From the NCBI GenBank assembly GCA_910586735.1, contig CAJUJW010000001.1, positions 1 through 64,000 on the forward strand: DNA of 64,000 bases, in the 5' to 3' direction. The stretch is from an uncultured Oscillibacter sp. (GTDB taxonomy: Bacteria; Bacillota; Clostridia; Oscillospirales; Oscillospiraceae). Below, in pieces: positions 41,714 to 50,000 of the stretch (position 1 is its first letter; every line of letters starts with the position of its first letter). The notes under the pieces are model-generated. The model was given only the letters and a program-made list of their open reading frames with translations. It had not been told where the DNA came from and made no database searches. A program made the translations under genes and the position numbers.

Positions 41714-42966
41714 GGCTTAGCCTCCTTTACCACCTTGCCCGCCACGGCGGACTCGATGCAGTCCTTCATGCTGCCAAAGACCGGCTGGATGCCCCTCATG
41801 GAGAAGCAGTAGGTGTCGAACTTGCCGGAGTTGGACATCATGGTGTTTGTTCCCAGTTTCTTGTTCCGGTATTCCAGGATGCAGCCGTCGCTGTAGACTT
41901 CCACGCCCAGGCGGACCAGGTCCTCGTAGACGCCGCTGTCCTTCAGGCGGTCCACAACGCTTCTGGGCGTGATGAGCCAGAAGGTGGTGTTGCCGTTGAC
42001 CCTGCGGCCCCGGAAGAGGTCCCGCACCATGACGCACTCGTTGTAGGAGGCGTGGGGACAGCCCAGGACCACCGCGTCCAGGTCCGTGACATCCGGATTG
42101 GTGATCTGCCGCTCGGCATTGGCCAGGTCCTCCAGGTGAATCTCCACGGTCTCCTGGGGCGCCTTGCCGCCGAAAGCCTGCTCCATGGTCTGGGCCTCCG
42201 GGGTGACGCCGATCATATGGAACAGCGCGATGCCGCCGGAGGAGGCCGCCGTTGCGCTGAACTGCTTGAGAATCTCGTTGGTGACGCCCAGAGTGGGCAT
42301 GCCGCTGATGGCCCAGACCCGGTCCTTCACAATGGAGCCGAAGGCGTAGGAGATCAGGTTGAAGATGCTCTCGTCCACGAAATACTCCGGCTTGATGTCG
42401 TCTCCCAGCTTGACCAGCCCCTGGGCATAGCGGTTCTCCGGCACGTGGAGCCCGAAGTAGGGGACCCGCCCGGCGATGCCGCACAGCAGCTCCAGCGGCC
42501 CGGCGTAGCGGTTGGTCCGGGCGCCGATGATGGAGTTATAGTAGCAGATGACGTTGGACTCCGCGCTGGCGAACTGCTGGCCGAAGGAAGGCGCGACGCC
42601 GATGTGATACGGCGCGCAGGACCAGGTGGGAACCGCGCCCATCTTGATGTGGGAGGCCTCAATCCGCCTTGTGGCGGACATCACCTCAATGTCGTGCTTC
42701 TGCCGGTCCCAGAGATTGATGTCGCAGGCCGCGGCGTTGGTGGTGGTGGGCACGGCGAATTTCGCTCCCTTTTCCGCCAGCATTTCCGCAAAGGCCACCT
42801 GTGCCTCACCCGCGTAGACTGTGCTGTCGTCGTGGCACCCCACGATCTCCACGAATTGATCCACATCGTAGAATGTGGCCAGGTCATAGAGGGCCTGGAG
42901 CGCCTGCTGGCGGATTTCCCCATGATCACCGTTCAGCATAGCCTTCTCATAGTCTGTCAGTCTCAT
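41701..42966 (-). CDS. Aconitase X large (catalytic) subunit
   Basis: A 421-residue DUF521/AcnX catalytic subunit, an iron-sulfur hydro-lyase. The N terminus MRLTDYEKAMLNGDHGEIRQ is a clear family start, and conserved Cys residues that could hold the cluster occur in TWSCAPYHIG, LLCGIAGR and LGCPHASYNE. AAGGAGG lies 6 bases before the ATG at 42966; the open frame upstream of it is not conserved. It follows the 2-oxoacid oxidoreductase genes after a 180-base gap containing a large hairpin. Dehydration by AcnX yields an enol or enamine, the kind of product a MIF-like tautomerase could convert. Confidence 0.92.
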   Translation of the reverse strand: MRLTDYEKAMLNGDHGEIRQQALQALYDLATFYDVDQFVEIVGCHDDSTVYAGEAQVAFAEMLAEKGAKFAVPTTTNAAACDINLWDRQKHDIEVMSATRRIEASHIKMGAVPTWSCAPYHIGVAPSFGQQFASAESNVICYYNSIIGARTNRYAGPLELLCGIAGRVPYFGLHVPENRYAQGLVKLGDDIKPEYFVDESIFNLISYAFGSIVKDRVWAISGMPTLGVTNEILKQFSATAASSGGIALFHMIGVTPEAQTMEQAFGGKAPQETVEIHLEDLANAERQITNPDVTDLDAVVLGCPHASYNECVMVRDLFRGRRVNGNTTFWLITPRSVVDRLKDSGVYEDLVRLGVEVYSDGCILEYRNKKLGTNTMMSNSGKFDTYCFSMRGIQPVFGSMKDCIESAVAGKVVKEAKPWRK

Positions 42967-43077
42967 GCTTTTCCTCCTTCTAATTTTATTATCATGCACC
43001 GGGCGGGGCCTTGGGCAAACAGAGAGACGGCGGGGAAGGGGACGCCAAAGCCCGCCTGGAAACATCTGAGGGAGAGC

Positions 43078-43142
43078 GCGGAACACGGGCCGGGGCGTGG
43101 AGAGCGCCGGCCGCTTCGGCACGCCGGCGGCCCGTGTTCCGC
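43078..43142 (-). promoter_or_regulatory. Large hairpin between oxidoreductase and aconitase X genes
   Basis: A perfect 14-bp outer stem (GCGGAACACGGGCC / GGCCCGTGTTCCGC) encloses an inner GCCGGC pair. It begins 5 bases after the gamma-subunit stop, with no U tract downstream. It may be an mRNA-stabilising or partial attenuation element. Confidence 0.6.
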
Positions 43143-43146
43143 GGAT

Positions 43147-43683
43147 TTACAGCTTGCTCACGTTTTCAAAGCCCTGGCGATAGCACTCCAGGTTTGCGGG
43201 GTTGGCATGGCCCTTCTTTCCAAAGAAGGACTCCAGCCCCTCCCGGAAAGCCTGGTCGTCCATCAGCCCCGTGACCTTGATCAGTGCGCCCAGCATCACC
43301 AGGTTGGCCGCCCGGCCGTTTCCGGCGGCGTTGGCCATGTCCGTAGCCGCCACGCCGTAAACCTGAACGCCCTCGGGCGGAGTCTGGGGGGACACGAGGG
43401 AGGTGTTGACCAGCGCCACGCCGCCCGGCCGCATCTGGGAGATGAACTTGCCGTAGGACGGGTCGTTCATGGCCAGGAGGATGTCCAGCTTGGAGGGGTA
43501 GGGGCTGCCGATCTCCTCGTCGGAGATGACGACGCTGCAGCTGGCCGTGCCGCCCCGCATCTCCGCGCCGTAGGAGGAGGTCCAGCTGACGTTTTTCCCC
43601 TGCCGGGCCGCCACGTCGATTAAAATCTTGCCCGCAGTCAGGATGCCCTGGCCGCCGAAGCCCGCCATGATGATATCCGCCAT
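43147..43683 (-). CDS. 2-oxoacid:ferredoxin oxidoreductase, gamma subunit
   Basis: A 178-residue gamma chain of the pyruvate/2-oxoacid:ferredoxin oxidoreductase family. The N-terminal GFGGQGILTAGKIL and WTSSYGAEMRGGTASC are diagnostic. Its ATG overlaps the beta-subunit stop in TAATG. With the alpha, beta and ferredoxin genes upstream it makes a complete four-subunit enzyme converting a 2-oxo acid plus CoA to acyl-CoA, CO2 and reduced ferredoxin. Confidence 0.95.
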   Translation of the reverse strand: MADIIMAGFGGQGILTAGKILIDVAARQGKNVSWTSSYGAEMRGGTASCSVVISDEEIGSPYPSKLDILLAMNDPSYGKFISQMRPGGVALVNTSLVSPQTPPEGVQVYGVAATDMANAAGNGRAANLVMLGALIKVTGLMDDQAFREGLESFFGKKGHANPANLECYRQGFENVSKL

Positions 43684-44423
43684 TATTCCGCACCTCCTCT
43701 GTCCGTGTACACGCCCACCGGGAACACCGCCTCGTTTTCGGTTTTGATTTTCTCCATGGCGGCTTCCGGGGTCATCTTCCAGTTGGTGGGGCAGGGGGAG
43801 AGCACCTCGATGATGGAGAAGCCCCGGCTGGCCAGCTGGTTTTCAAAGCCCTTTTTGATGTACTGCTTGGTCTGCTCGATATGTTTGGCGTCGTACAGGG
43901 CCCCCCGGGCGGCAAAGGCGATGTCGAAGGAGGACAGGGCCTTGAGCATGTCCACCGGGTGGCCGGAGGTCTCCCGCTTGCGGCCGGACCGGCTGCTGAG
44001 GGTTTTGTCGCCGATGAGGGTGGTGGCCAGGTTCATCTGTCCCCCTGTCATGCCGAAGATTCCGTTGTTTACCACCACCATGGTGATGGGCACGTCCCGA
44101 ATCGCCGTGTAGCAGGTCTCCGCCAGGCCGATGACATAGGAGCAGCCGTCCCCGGCGTGGACGTATACGGTGGAGTCCGGCCGGACCTTCTTGACACCCG
44201 TGGCCACAGAGGCGCAGCGCCCGTGGGGGCCGGCGATGGCGTCGAAGTTCAGGGCGTCCAGGGACCAGTAGGCGCAGGCGATGTCCACCACGTTGACCAC
44301 GTTGTTCGTGACCCCCAGCTCCTCCAGGCACTCGGCAATCAGACGCTGAATGATTCCGTGTCCGCAGCCGCCGCAGTATCCGGCGGGCTGAAGAATCGAC
44401 TCCGGCTTCTTATAACTAGGCAT
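43683..44423 (-). CDS. 2-oxoacid:ferredoxin oxidoreductase, beta subunit (TPP-binding)
   Basis: A 246-residue beta chain that binds thiamine diphosphate. The CGGCGHG Cys motif near residue 18 and the TPP-Mg motif GDGCSYVIGLAETCYTAIRD...NNGIFGMTGGQ are present. It starts next to the alpha-subunit stop (TAAATG). Substrate type (2-oxoisovalerate, 2-oxoglutarate, indolepyruvate or another) cannot be set from this subunit. Confidence 0.95.
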   Translation of the reverse strand: MPSYKKPESILQPAGYCGGCGHGIIQRLIAECLEELGVTNNVVNVVDIACAYWSLDALNFDAIAGPHGRCASVATGVKKVRPDSTVYVHAGDGCSYVIGLAETCYTAIRDVPITMVVVNNGIFGMTGGQMNLATTLIGDKTLSSRSGRKRETSGHPVDMLKALSSFDIAFAARGALYDAKHIEQTKQYIKKGFENQLASRGFSIIEVLSPCPTNWKMTPEAAMEKIKTENEAVFPVGVYTDRGGAE

Positions 44424-45500
44424 TTACAGCACCTCCATAGGCTGGTGCGCACCAGCGATGATTCCGCGGCAGTAGTCGATGATCCCCTCCGCGGTGGGCA
44501 GGTTCAGCGTGGTGAGGCAGGCGTAAACCGGCTTGCGGAACCGGGTCGCCAGCAGGATGTCCTGGCCCATCTGGGCGCTGAGGCTCATCTCCACGGAGAC
44601 ATAGCCCTTCAGGCCCTCGGGGGCGTGGGCGAAGGCCTTTTCGGGATAGGGCCACACGGAAATCGGACGGATGAGGCCCAGGCGCAGCCCCTCGCTCCTG
44701 GCCTGCCGGACGGCGCTTTTGCACACCCGGGAGGAGATGCCGTAGGCCACCAGAATCAGCTCCGCGTCGTCCGTCATGAATTCTTCCCAGCGCTGTTCCT
44801 GGTCATGCATGGTCTTGAACTTGTTCCGGAGATAGCGCTCAGCGGCCTCGTAGCCGATGGTCCGGTCCAGGTTGGTGACCTTGTTTTTGGGGTCGTCCTT
44901 TTTGTGGTTTCCGATGGTCCAGTCGAATTGGTTGATGTCGTGCTCCCGCGCCTGGGGCAGATGGCACTTTTCAATCATCTGGCTGATGGCCCCGTCGGTG
45001 AGGATCAGCACCACGTTGCGGTATTTCTCCGCCAGGTCGAAGGCCTCGTAGGTCAGCGCCGCGCACTCGTCCACGCTGGCGGGGGCCAGGACAATCTGGC
45101 GGCTGTCGCCGTGGCCGCCGCCCCGGACGGCCTCCCAATAGGAATCCTGGCCCGCGGTAATCTCACCGTCGCCGGTGCCGTACCGCATGGCGCAGACGAT
45201 GACTGCCGGGAGGTTGTAGGACGAGAGATAGGAGATGCCCTCCTGCTTCAGGTCAAAGCCCGGCCCGGAGGAGCTGGACATGCACCGGGCCCCGGCGGCC
45301 GCCGCGCCCCAGAGCATGCTCATGCTGGCGATTTCGTTTTCACCCTGGATGAACACGCCGCCGTGCTTTTCCATGTTGGCCGACATGTACTCCAGAATCT
45401 CGCTCTGGGGGGTGATGGGATAGCCGGCGTAAAAGCGGCAGCCGGCCCTCAGCGCGGCCTCGGCAATGGCCTCGTTGCCCTTCATCAATACGTAATCCAT
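44424..45500 (-). CDS. 2-oxoacid:ferredoxin oxidoreductase, alpha subunit (VorB/KorA-like)
   Basis: A 358-residue alpha chain with FYAGYPITPQSEILEYMS at the N terminus and SSSSGPGFDLKQEGISYL, typical of VorB/KorA-type branched-chain 2-oxoacid or 2-oxoglutarate oxidoreductases. The C-terminal domain (about 240-358) contains the transketolase-like VEMSLSAQMGQD. It lies 25 bases after the ferredoxin gene. The operon context with aconitase X and a tautomerase suggests it acts on a pathway-specific 2-oxo acid rather than a general amino-acid-derived one. Confidence 0.94.
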   Translation of the reverse strand: MDYVLMKGNEAIAEAALRAGCRFYAGYPITPQSEILEYMSANMEKHGGVFIQGENEIASMSMLWGAAAAGARCMSSSSGPGFDLKQEGISYLSSYNLPAVIVCAMRYGTGDGEITAGQDSYWEAVRGGGHGDSRQIVLAPASVDECAALTYEAFDLAEKYRNVVLILTDGAISQMIEKCHLPQAREHDINQFDWTIGNHKKDDPKNKVTNLDRTIGYEAAERYLRNKFKTMHDQEQRWEEFMTDDAELILVAYGISSRVCKSAVRQARSEGLRLGLIRPISVWPYPEKAFAHAPEGLKGYVSVEMSLSAQMGQDILLATRFRKPVYACLTTLNLPTAEGIIDYCRGIIAGAHQPMEVL

Positions 45501-45525
45501 AGATCAGCAGCACCTCTTTTCAAAT

Positions 45526-45723
45526 TCACTCAACCGTAAACACGTAGTCCGGGCACACCTTGTAGCAAATCCCGCACCCAATGCACAGCGCCTCGTCCAC
45601 CCGAATGATTTCGTACCCTTTTTTGTTGACCGTATCCAGGGGAATGATCGCCTTCCTGGGGCAGTTCCCCACGCACAGCCTGCATCCCTTGCACAATTCG
45701 ACATTCGCTTTTGCCTTCCCCAT
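45526..45723 (-). CDS. 2-oxoacid oxidoreductase delta subunit (2x[4Fe-4S] ferredoxin)
   Basis: A 65-residue bacterial-type ferredoxin with two CxxCxxCxxxCP motifs: CKGCRLCVGNCP near 15-26 and CIGCGICYKVCP near 47-58. It carries electrons from the oxidoreductase core. The ATG at 45723 has GGAGG 7 bases upstream; the ATG at 45753 would include that site in the coding sequence. It is the first gene of the IclR-flanked run, about 75 bases downstream of a sigma-A promoter. Confidence 0.94.
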   Translation of the reverse strand: MGKAKANVELCKGCRLCVGNCPRKAIIPLDTVNKKGYEIIRVDEALCIGCGICYKVCPDYVFTVE

Positions 45724-45802
45724 TTTTTCGCCTCCATCAATGAATTCTGACATGGAATTTCATTTATTTGTTCTGCGGTATCACTTTTGCTATTCTGGTT
45801 TC

Positions 45803-45831
45803 ATTTTACAACACTTTGCGGAAAATGTAAA
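45803..45831 (-). promoter_or_regulatory. Promoter of the oxidoreductase-aconitase X gene run
   Basis: On the minus strand TTTACA, 17 bases, TAAAAT, with the -10 about 80 bases upstream of the ferredoxin start. Confidence 0.65.
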
Positions 45832-45860
45832 TACACAAAATTACTTTTGTAGACATAAAC

Positions 45861-45880
45861 AAACAAATTAAAACAAATTA
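45861..45880. promoter_or_regulatory. Tandem 10-bp direct repeat, candidate IclR operator
   Basis: AAACAAATTA is repeated twice head to tail, exactly one helical turn apart, between the two divergent promoters. It is a plausible binding site for the IclR-family regulator next to it. Confidence 0.45.
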
Positions 45881-45928
45881 CGACTTTACAATAAATACTA
45901 TGTGATTTTTGAAACCGCCGTTCTAGGA

Positions 45929-45957
45929 TTGACTTTTTTGGGGGTCTGGGGTATAAT
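45929..45957 (+). promoter_or_regulatory. Promoter of the IclR-family gene
   Basis: TTGACT, 17 bases, TATAAT, 39 bases upstream of the start at 45997. Confidence 0.85.
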
Positions 45958-45996
45958 TATTGACAATTTAAGTGGAGGATGAGGAGTTGTCTGCCT

Positions 45997-46770
45997 ATGT
46001 CTGAACCCAAGAGCCCCGGCTCTGTGCAGGTGATTGACCGCACGTTTAAAATACTGGAGACCATCGCCCGGAACGGCAACGTAAGCCTCAAGGATATCTA
46101 TACCACGCTGGGGCTGAACAAGGCGTCCACCCTGCGGATTGTCACCGCCCTGTGCAGCAACGGCTATGTTTACCGGGACTCCGTGGGCGGGAATTACTCC
46201 CTCACCTTCAAAGCCTTTGAGGTGGGCGTCTACGCCGTGCGGAACGTGAATTACATCAGCTTTATCAAGAGCTTCCTGGAGCAGATGTCCTCCGACCTGG
46301 GAGTGATTGCCCAGTTTTCCGTGGAGGACAACAACGAGCTCCTCTGCCTGGAGAGCTACGATCCCACGGGAAGCAGCTTTTCCGTCTACACCCGGGTGGG
46401 GCAGCGTTCGCCCCTGTACTCCACAAGCGCCGGAAAGGCCATCCTCAGCACCTATTCAAACGACGAGATCCGGGCGAAGTGGCCCGCCATGAACGTCCGC
46501 GCCTTTACCCGAAATACGATTACCTCCCTGGACGCCCTGCTGCAGGACATCGGCCAGATTCGCCAGCGGAACTACGCCATGGACAACGAGGAGAGCGAGC
46601 CGGGGCTGTTCTGCATCGGGACCGTGCTGCTCAATTACAACCGGCGTCCCATCGGCGCCATCAGCCTGTCCACCAACCGCATGACGGAGGAGATTCAGCA
46701 GAACCTCAGCAGCGCCCTGCTGGACCAGTCCCGGCAGCTGTCCTATATGCTGGGGTACTCCGTGCGCTGA
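45997..46770 (+). CDS. IclR-family transcriptional regulator
   Basis: A 257-residue regulator with an N-terminal winged HTH (SLKDIYTTLGLNKASTLRIV, about 28-50) and a C-terminal IclR effector domain, including GQRSPLYSTSAGKAILS (about 133-150) typical of small-acid binding. The ATG at 45997 is favoured because GAGGAG lies 10 bases upstream; the ATG at 45979 is too close to its GGAGG. It diverges from the ferredoxin-oxidoreductase-aconitase X-BCCT run and is probably its local regulator, responding to the substrate or an aromatic/aliphatic acid intermediate. A terminator follows. Confidence 0.93.
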   Translation: MSEPKSPGSVQVIDRTFKILETIARNGNVSLKDIYTTLGLNKASTLRIVTALCSNGYVYRDSVGGNYSLTFKAFEVGVYAVRNVNYISFIKSFLEQMSSDLGVIAQFSVEDNNELLCLESYDPTGSSFSVYTRVGQRSPLYSTSAGKAILSTYSNDEIRAKWPAMNVRAFTRNTITSLDALLQDIGQIRQRNYAMDNEESEPGLFCIGTVLLNYNRRPIGAISLSTNRMTEEIQQNLSSALLDQSRQLSYMLGYSVR

Positions 46771-46795
46771 CGGGGGAGTGACGGAGAATAAAACG

Positions 46796-46830
46796 AAAGC
46801 CCGCCTTTGATAAGGCGGGCTTTGCTTGTC
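46796..46830 (+). terminator. Terminator of the IclR gene
   Basis: A 10-bp stem (AAAGCCCGCC / GGCGGGCTTT) with an 8-base loop and TTTGCTTG after it. Confidence 0.88.
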
Positions 46831-46909
46831 TGGTTAGAAAAAGGGAGAGGGGACCCGGCTGTACCGGTCTGATTCTTGCCGGAATGCCCATCTGCATTGC
46901 GCCGGTGGA

Positions 46910-47015
46910 TTACAAATCGCCTTTGGAGGACCGATTCTCCAATGCCCTGTAGTCCACCTTTCCAATAGGCGTAAGTGGAAGCGACGCGCAGAATACAAGA
47001 TGATAGCTGTGGATG
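46910..47015 (-). pseudogene. C-terminal remnant of an AMP-forming ligase (ANL superfamily)
   Basis: A minus-strand frame reads HSYHLVFCASLPLTPIGKVD then YRALENRSSKGDL and a stop. LPLTPIGKVDYRALE is the A10 motif at the end of acyl-CoA synthetases and adenylation domains, containing the catalytic Lys. Nothing further upstream belongs to the family: the fragment is cut directly by the terminator of the surface-protein gene. It is a dead tail of about 33 codons. Confidence 0.75.
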
Positions 47016-47067
47016 GCAAAAAATCCCCCGCCTGCCGGACGGCATGGACCTGTCCGGCAAGCGGGGG
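47016..47067 (-). terminator. Terminator of the MMPL-surface protein operon
   Basis: A 16-bp stem with one mismatch (CCCCCGCTTGCCGGAC / GTCCGGCAGGCGGGGG on the minus strand) followed by ATTTTTTG, 5 bases after the stop at 47073. Confidence 0.92.
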
Positions 47068-47072
47068 AACTT

Positions 47073-50000
47073 TTATTTCGCCTCCGGCTCCGCCTGTTTC
47101 TCCGGGGCCTTGGCGTTTTTTTTCACCCGCTGGCGCTTCCCTATCATCAGCGCAAGCGCCGCCAGCGCGGCCACGCCGCTTACGGCGGAGGGAATCAGCC
47201 ACGGGACGCCTTGGGCGGGAGCGATGTTGAAGGTCCCGCGGGGGCCTCTCATCGTCACGATCAAATAACTGCCGTTGGCCTCGGCGTCCAGGAGGACCCA
47301 CTGTCCGTCCTGATACCGCCGGACCTCGGCCCGGCCCCCTGTGGTGTTCAAAAGTCGCAGCGCCACTTCCTCCCCCTGTTCCAGGTCCGCGCCGGTGAGG
47401 GAGACATCCCACAAAACCCCCTCCGTTGGGGCCGTGGAGGACAGAGCGGGTTGAACATGGAGGACGGCCTCCTCGGTGAACCGCCCCTCCGCCAGGGCCA
47501 GGGCCAGCTTGCCCTCCCGCGTCTCCCGGCTGGCCAGGAGGGTGACCCAGGGTGTGTACACCGCCTCCACGGTAACATCGGAACGCACGCCGGAGGCGTC
47601 GAACGCCGGCCACACGCCGTAGCAACCCTCCTTCTCCGGCACCTCGGGGAGGGTGAGGCGGGTCAGGTCGTCCCCGTAGAAGAAGGGAAGCCGGGCCGCC
47701 GTCTCTCCGTCCGCCGTCAGGGTCAGGGTGAAGGCGGTGAACTCCGCCGGGGCGTCGGGCAGGGCGGCCAGCTCCTCAAAGGGGACCGGCTCCGCCCGGC
47801 CCGCGTAGCTGACGCCGTCCACACCGGCCCAGCCGGTGTCCACGAAGCGGTTCCCGGACAGGACGCCGCCCTCCTCCGCCCATCCGGCTACGGCGCCCAG
47901 GTACTCCGTTCCCTCCAGGATGGTAGCGATGGCCCGGCAGTCCCGCAAACGTCCGGTCCAGCCGGCGACGCCGCCCACGTAGTTCCCGCCGGACAGGGTA
48001 TTCTTGGCCCAGCAGCTCCTGATGGAGGCGTCCGCCCACCCGGCGATACCGCCCACGTAGTTCCCCCCGGTGCTGGTCACGGGGCCGTAGCTCTGGCAGT
48101 CCAGGGCGGCGCCCAGGTCCATCCGGCCCGCGACGCCTCCGGCGCAGTCCTTCTTGGCGGTGACGCTTCCCCGGTTCACGCAGCCCTGGAGGACCGCCTT
48201 TGTCTCATAGGTGGCGCCCAGGGACAGCTCGATGTCGTCCTCCGGGTCCAGGTCCACCTCCACCGCCACGGCTCCCGCGACGCCGCCCACGTTCCGGTCG
48301 CCCTCCACGGCCCCGGTGTTGGTGCAGTCGGCCGCCTTGCCCTCCCGGGTGGCGGCGATGTCCTCGTCGGAGGTGTCCTGGACGAGGCCCCCCTCCTGCC
48401 GCCGCTGGTCCAGGTTGTCTACGGCGTCCATCATCACATTGCAGATAATGCTGAACTGGCGGCTGACGGCCCGCAGGTCGCCGGTCAGGGTGTGGTTCCC
48501 GCTCTGGACGGCGCGGTTCAGCTCCTCCATCTCAACCGACAGCCCGCCCAGGGCGTCATAGAGGCTGCCGCCGGCCTCCCGGGCCTCCTCGCCCAGGCTG
48601 GTGAACCGGGCGGGGCCGTTTTGGGTCAGCTGGTCCACGCCGTCGCCGATGGACCGGAAGGCGCTTTTCAGCAGCCGCCCGATGGCGGCGGAGGATTGGG
48701 TGGTATCCTGGAGGTCCTCCAGGGCGTCCCCCAGCTGGCCCGGCATGTCCCCGGCCGCTTCCATGGCCCGCTGGAGGCCGGTCAGGGCCCCGTCCAGGCG
48801 GTTTCCCGCGCCCTTCACGCTGTCAAAGGCCCGATGAATCTCCGCCCGGATCGCCGCCAGCTCCTCCCGGGAGGGGAGGGAGGGGGACCCGTCGGGAAAC
48901 ACCGCGTCGCGGACGGCGTCCAGCGCCGCCCGGAACCTCTGCACAGCCGCGTCCAGTTCCGCCCGGCTCTGGCGCAGGTCCCCGGCGGAGGAGCGGAGAA
49001 CGTCAAAGACCGTCCCGCCGGTCTCCGCCGCCCCCTCCAGGTCCTGGAGGGCCCGGTCCAGCTGCTGGGACAGCCGGTCCAGCCGCTCTCCCGCGCCGGA
49101 CAGGTCGTCCAGGGCGGGGGAGATTTTGTCCAGGGCGTTGGTCACGTCGGCGGCCAGGGTGTTGACCTCCGCCACGTTTTCGTCCACAAAGTCCGCGGCG
49201 CGGTCCAGCAGGCGCTTGGAGCTCTCCCGGGCGGCGTCGGTGAAGCCGCCCATGGCGGTGAGCCGGGCGGAAATCCGGTCTCCGGTGCTCCCGGCGTCGC
49301 TGAGGGCCCGGTTGATCAGCCGGTCCAGGGTGTCCAGCTCGGCGCGCAGGCGGTCCAGGGTCTGGGGGCCGGGGTCCAGCACCAGCCAGGGTTCCGCCTG
49401 GCCCACGACACCGCCCACGTCCTTCCGGCCGTGGATGGTCCCGTTGTTGACGCACCCGGCCAGATAGCCCGACTGGCGGCCCACAATGCCCCCGGTGTTG
49501 TAGCCCACGTGGGGATAGCCCACGTCTCCGTCGTTGACACAGCTCTGCACCACGCCGTCCGACAGGCCCGCGATGCCCCCGGTGTCGGCGCAGCCGTCCG
49601 TCAGGCGGAGGGCCCCGCCGCCGCCCGAGGCCAGCTCCTCCAGAACCGCCTCCTCCCCGGACTGGTCCGAGGCGGAGCGGGTCAGGTTGACCCCGGCGCG
49701 GTTGGCGCAGTTCAGCAGGAGCCCGGCGTTCCGGCCCGCGACGCCCCCGGTGCAGTCCTGGCCGCTGACGGAGCCGGAGACGGTACACCCGATGATCTGT
49801 CCCTGGGCCTCGTTGTGCCCGGCAATGCCGCCCACGGCGCTCTCCCCCCGCACCGTGCCGGAGAAGGCGCAGTTTTGCAGCGTCCCGGCGTTCCGGCCTG
49901 CGATGCCGCCCACGGTGGAGCGGGTGCCCTCCGGGGCCACGGTTCCCTTCACGGTCAGGTTCCGCACCGCCGCCCCCGGCTGGACATAGCGGAACAGACC

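Noticed and set aside
46743..47060. 105-codon minus-strand ORF overlapping the IclR gene end
   Set aside because: It crosses two terminators and has no family match; the true coding trace there is the ANL remnant in another frame.
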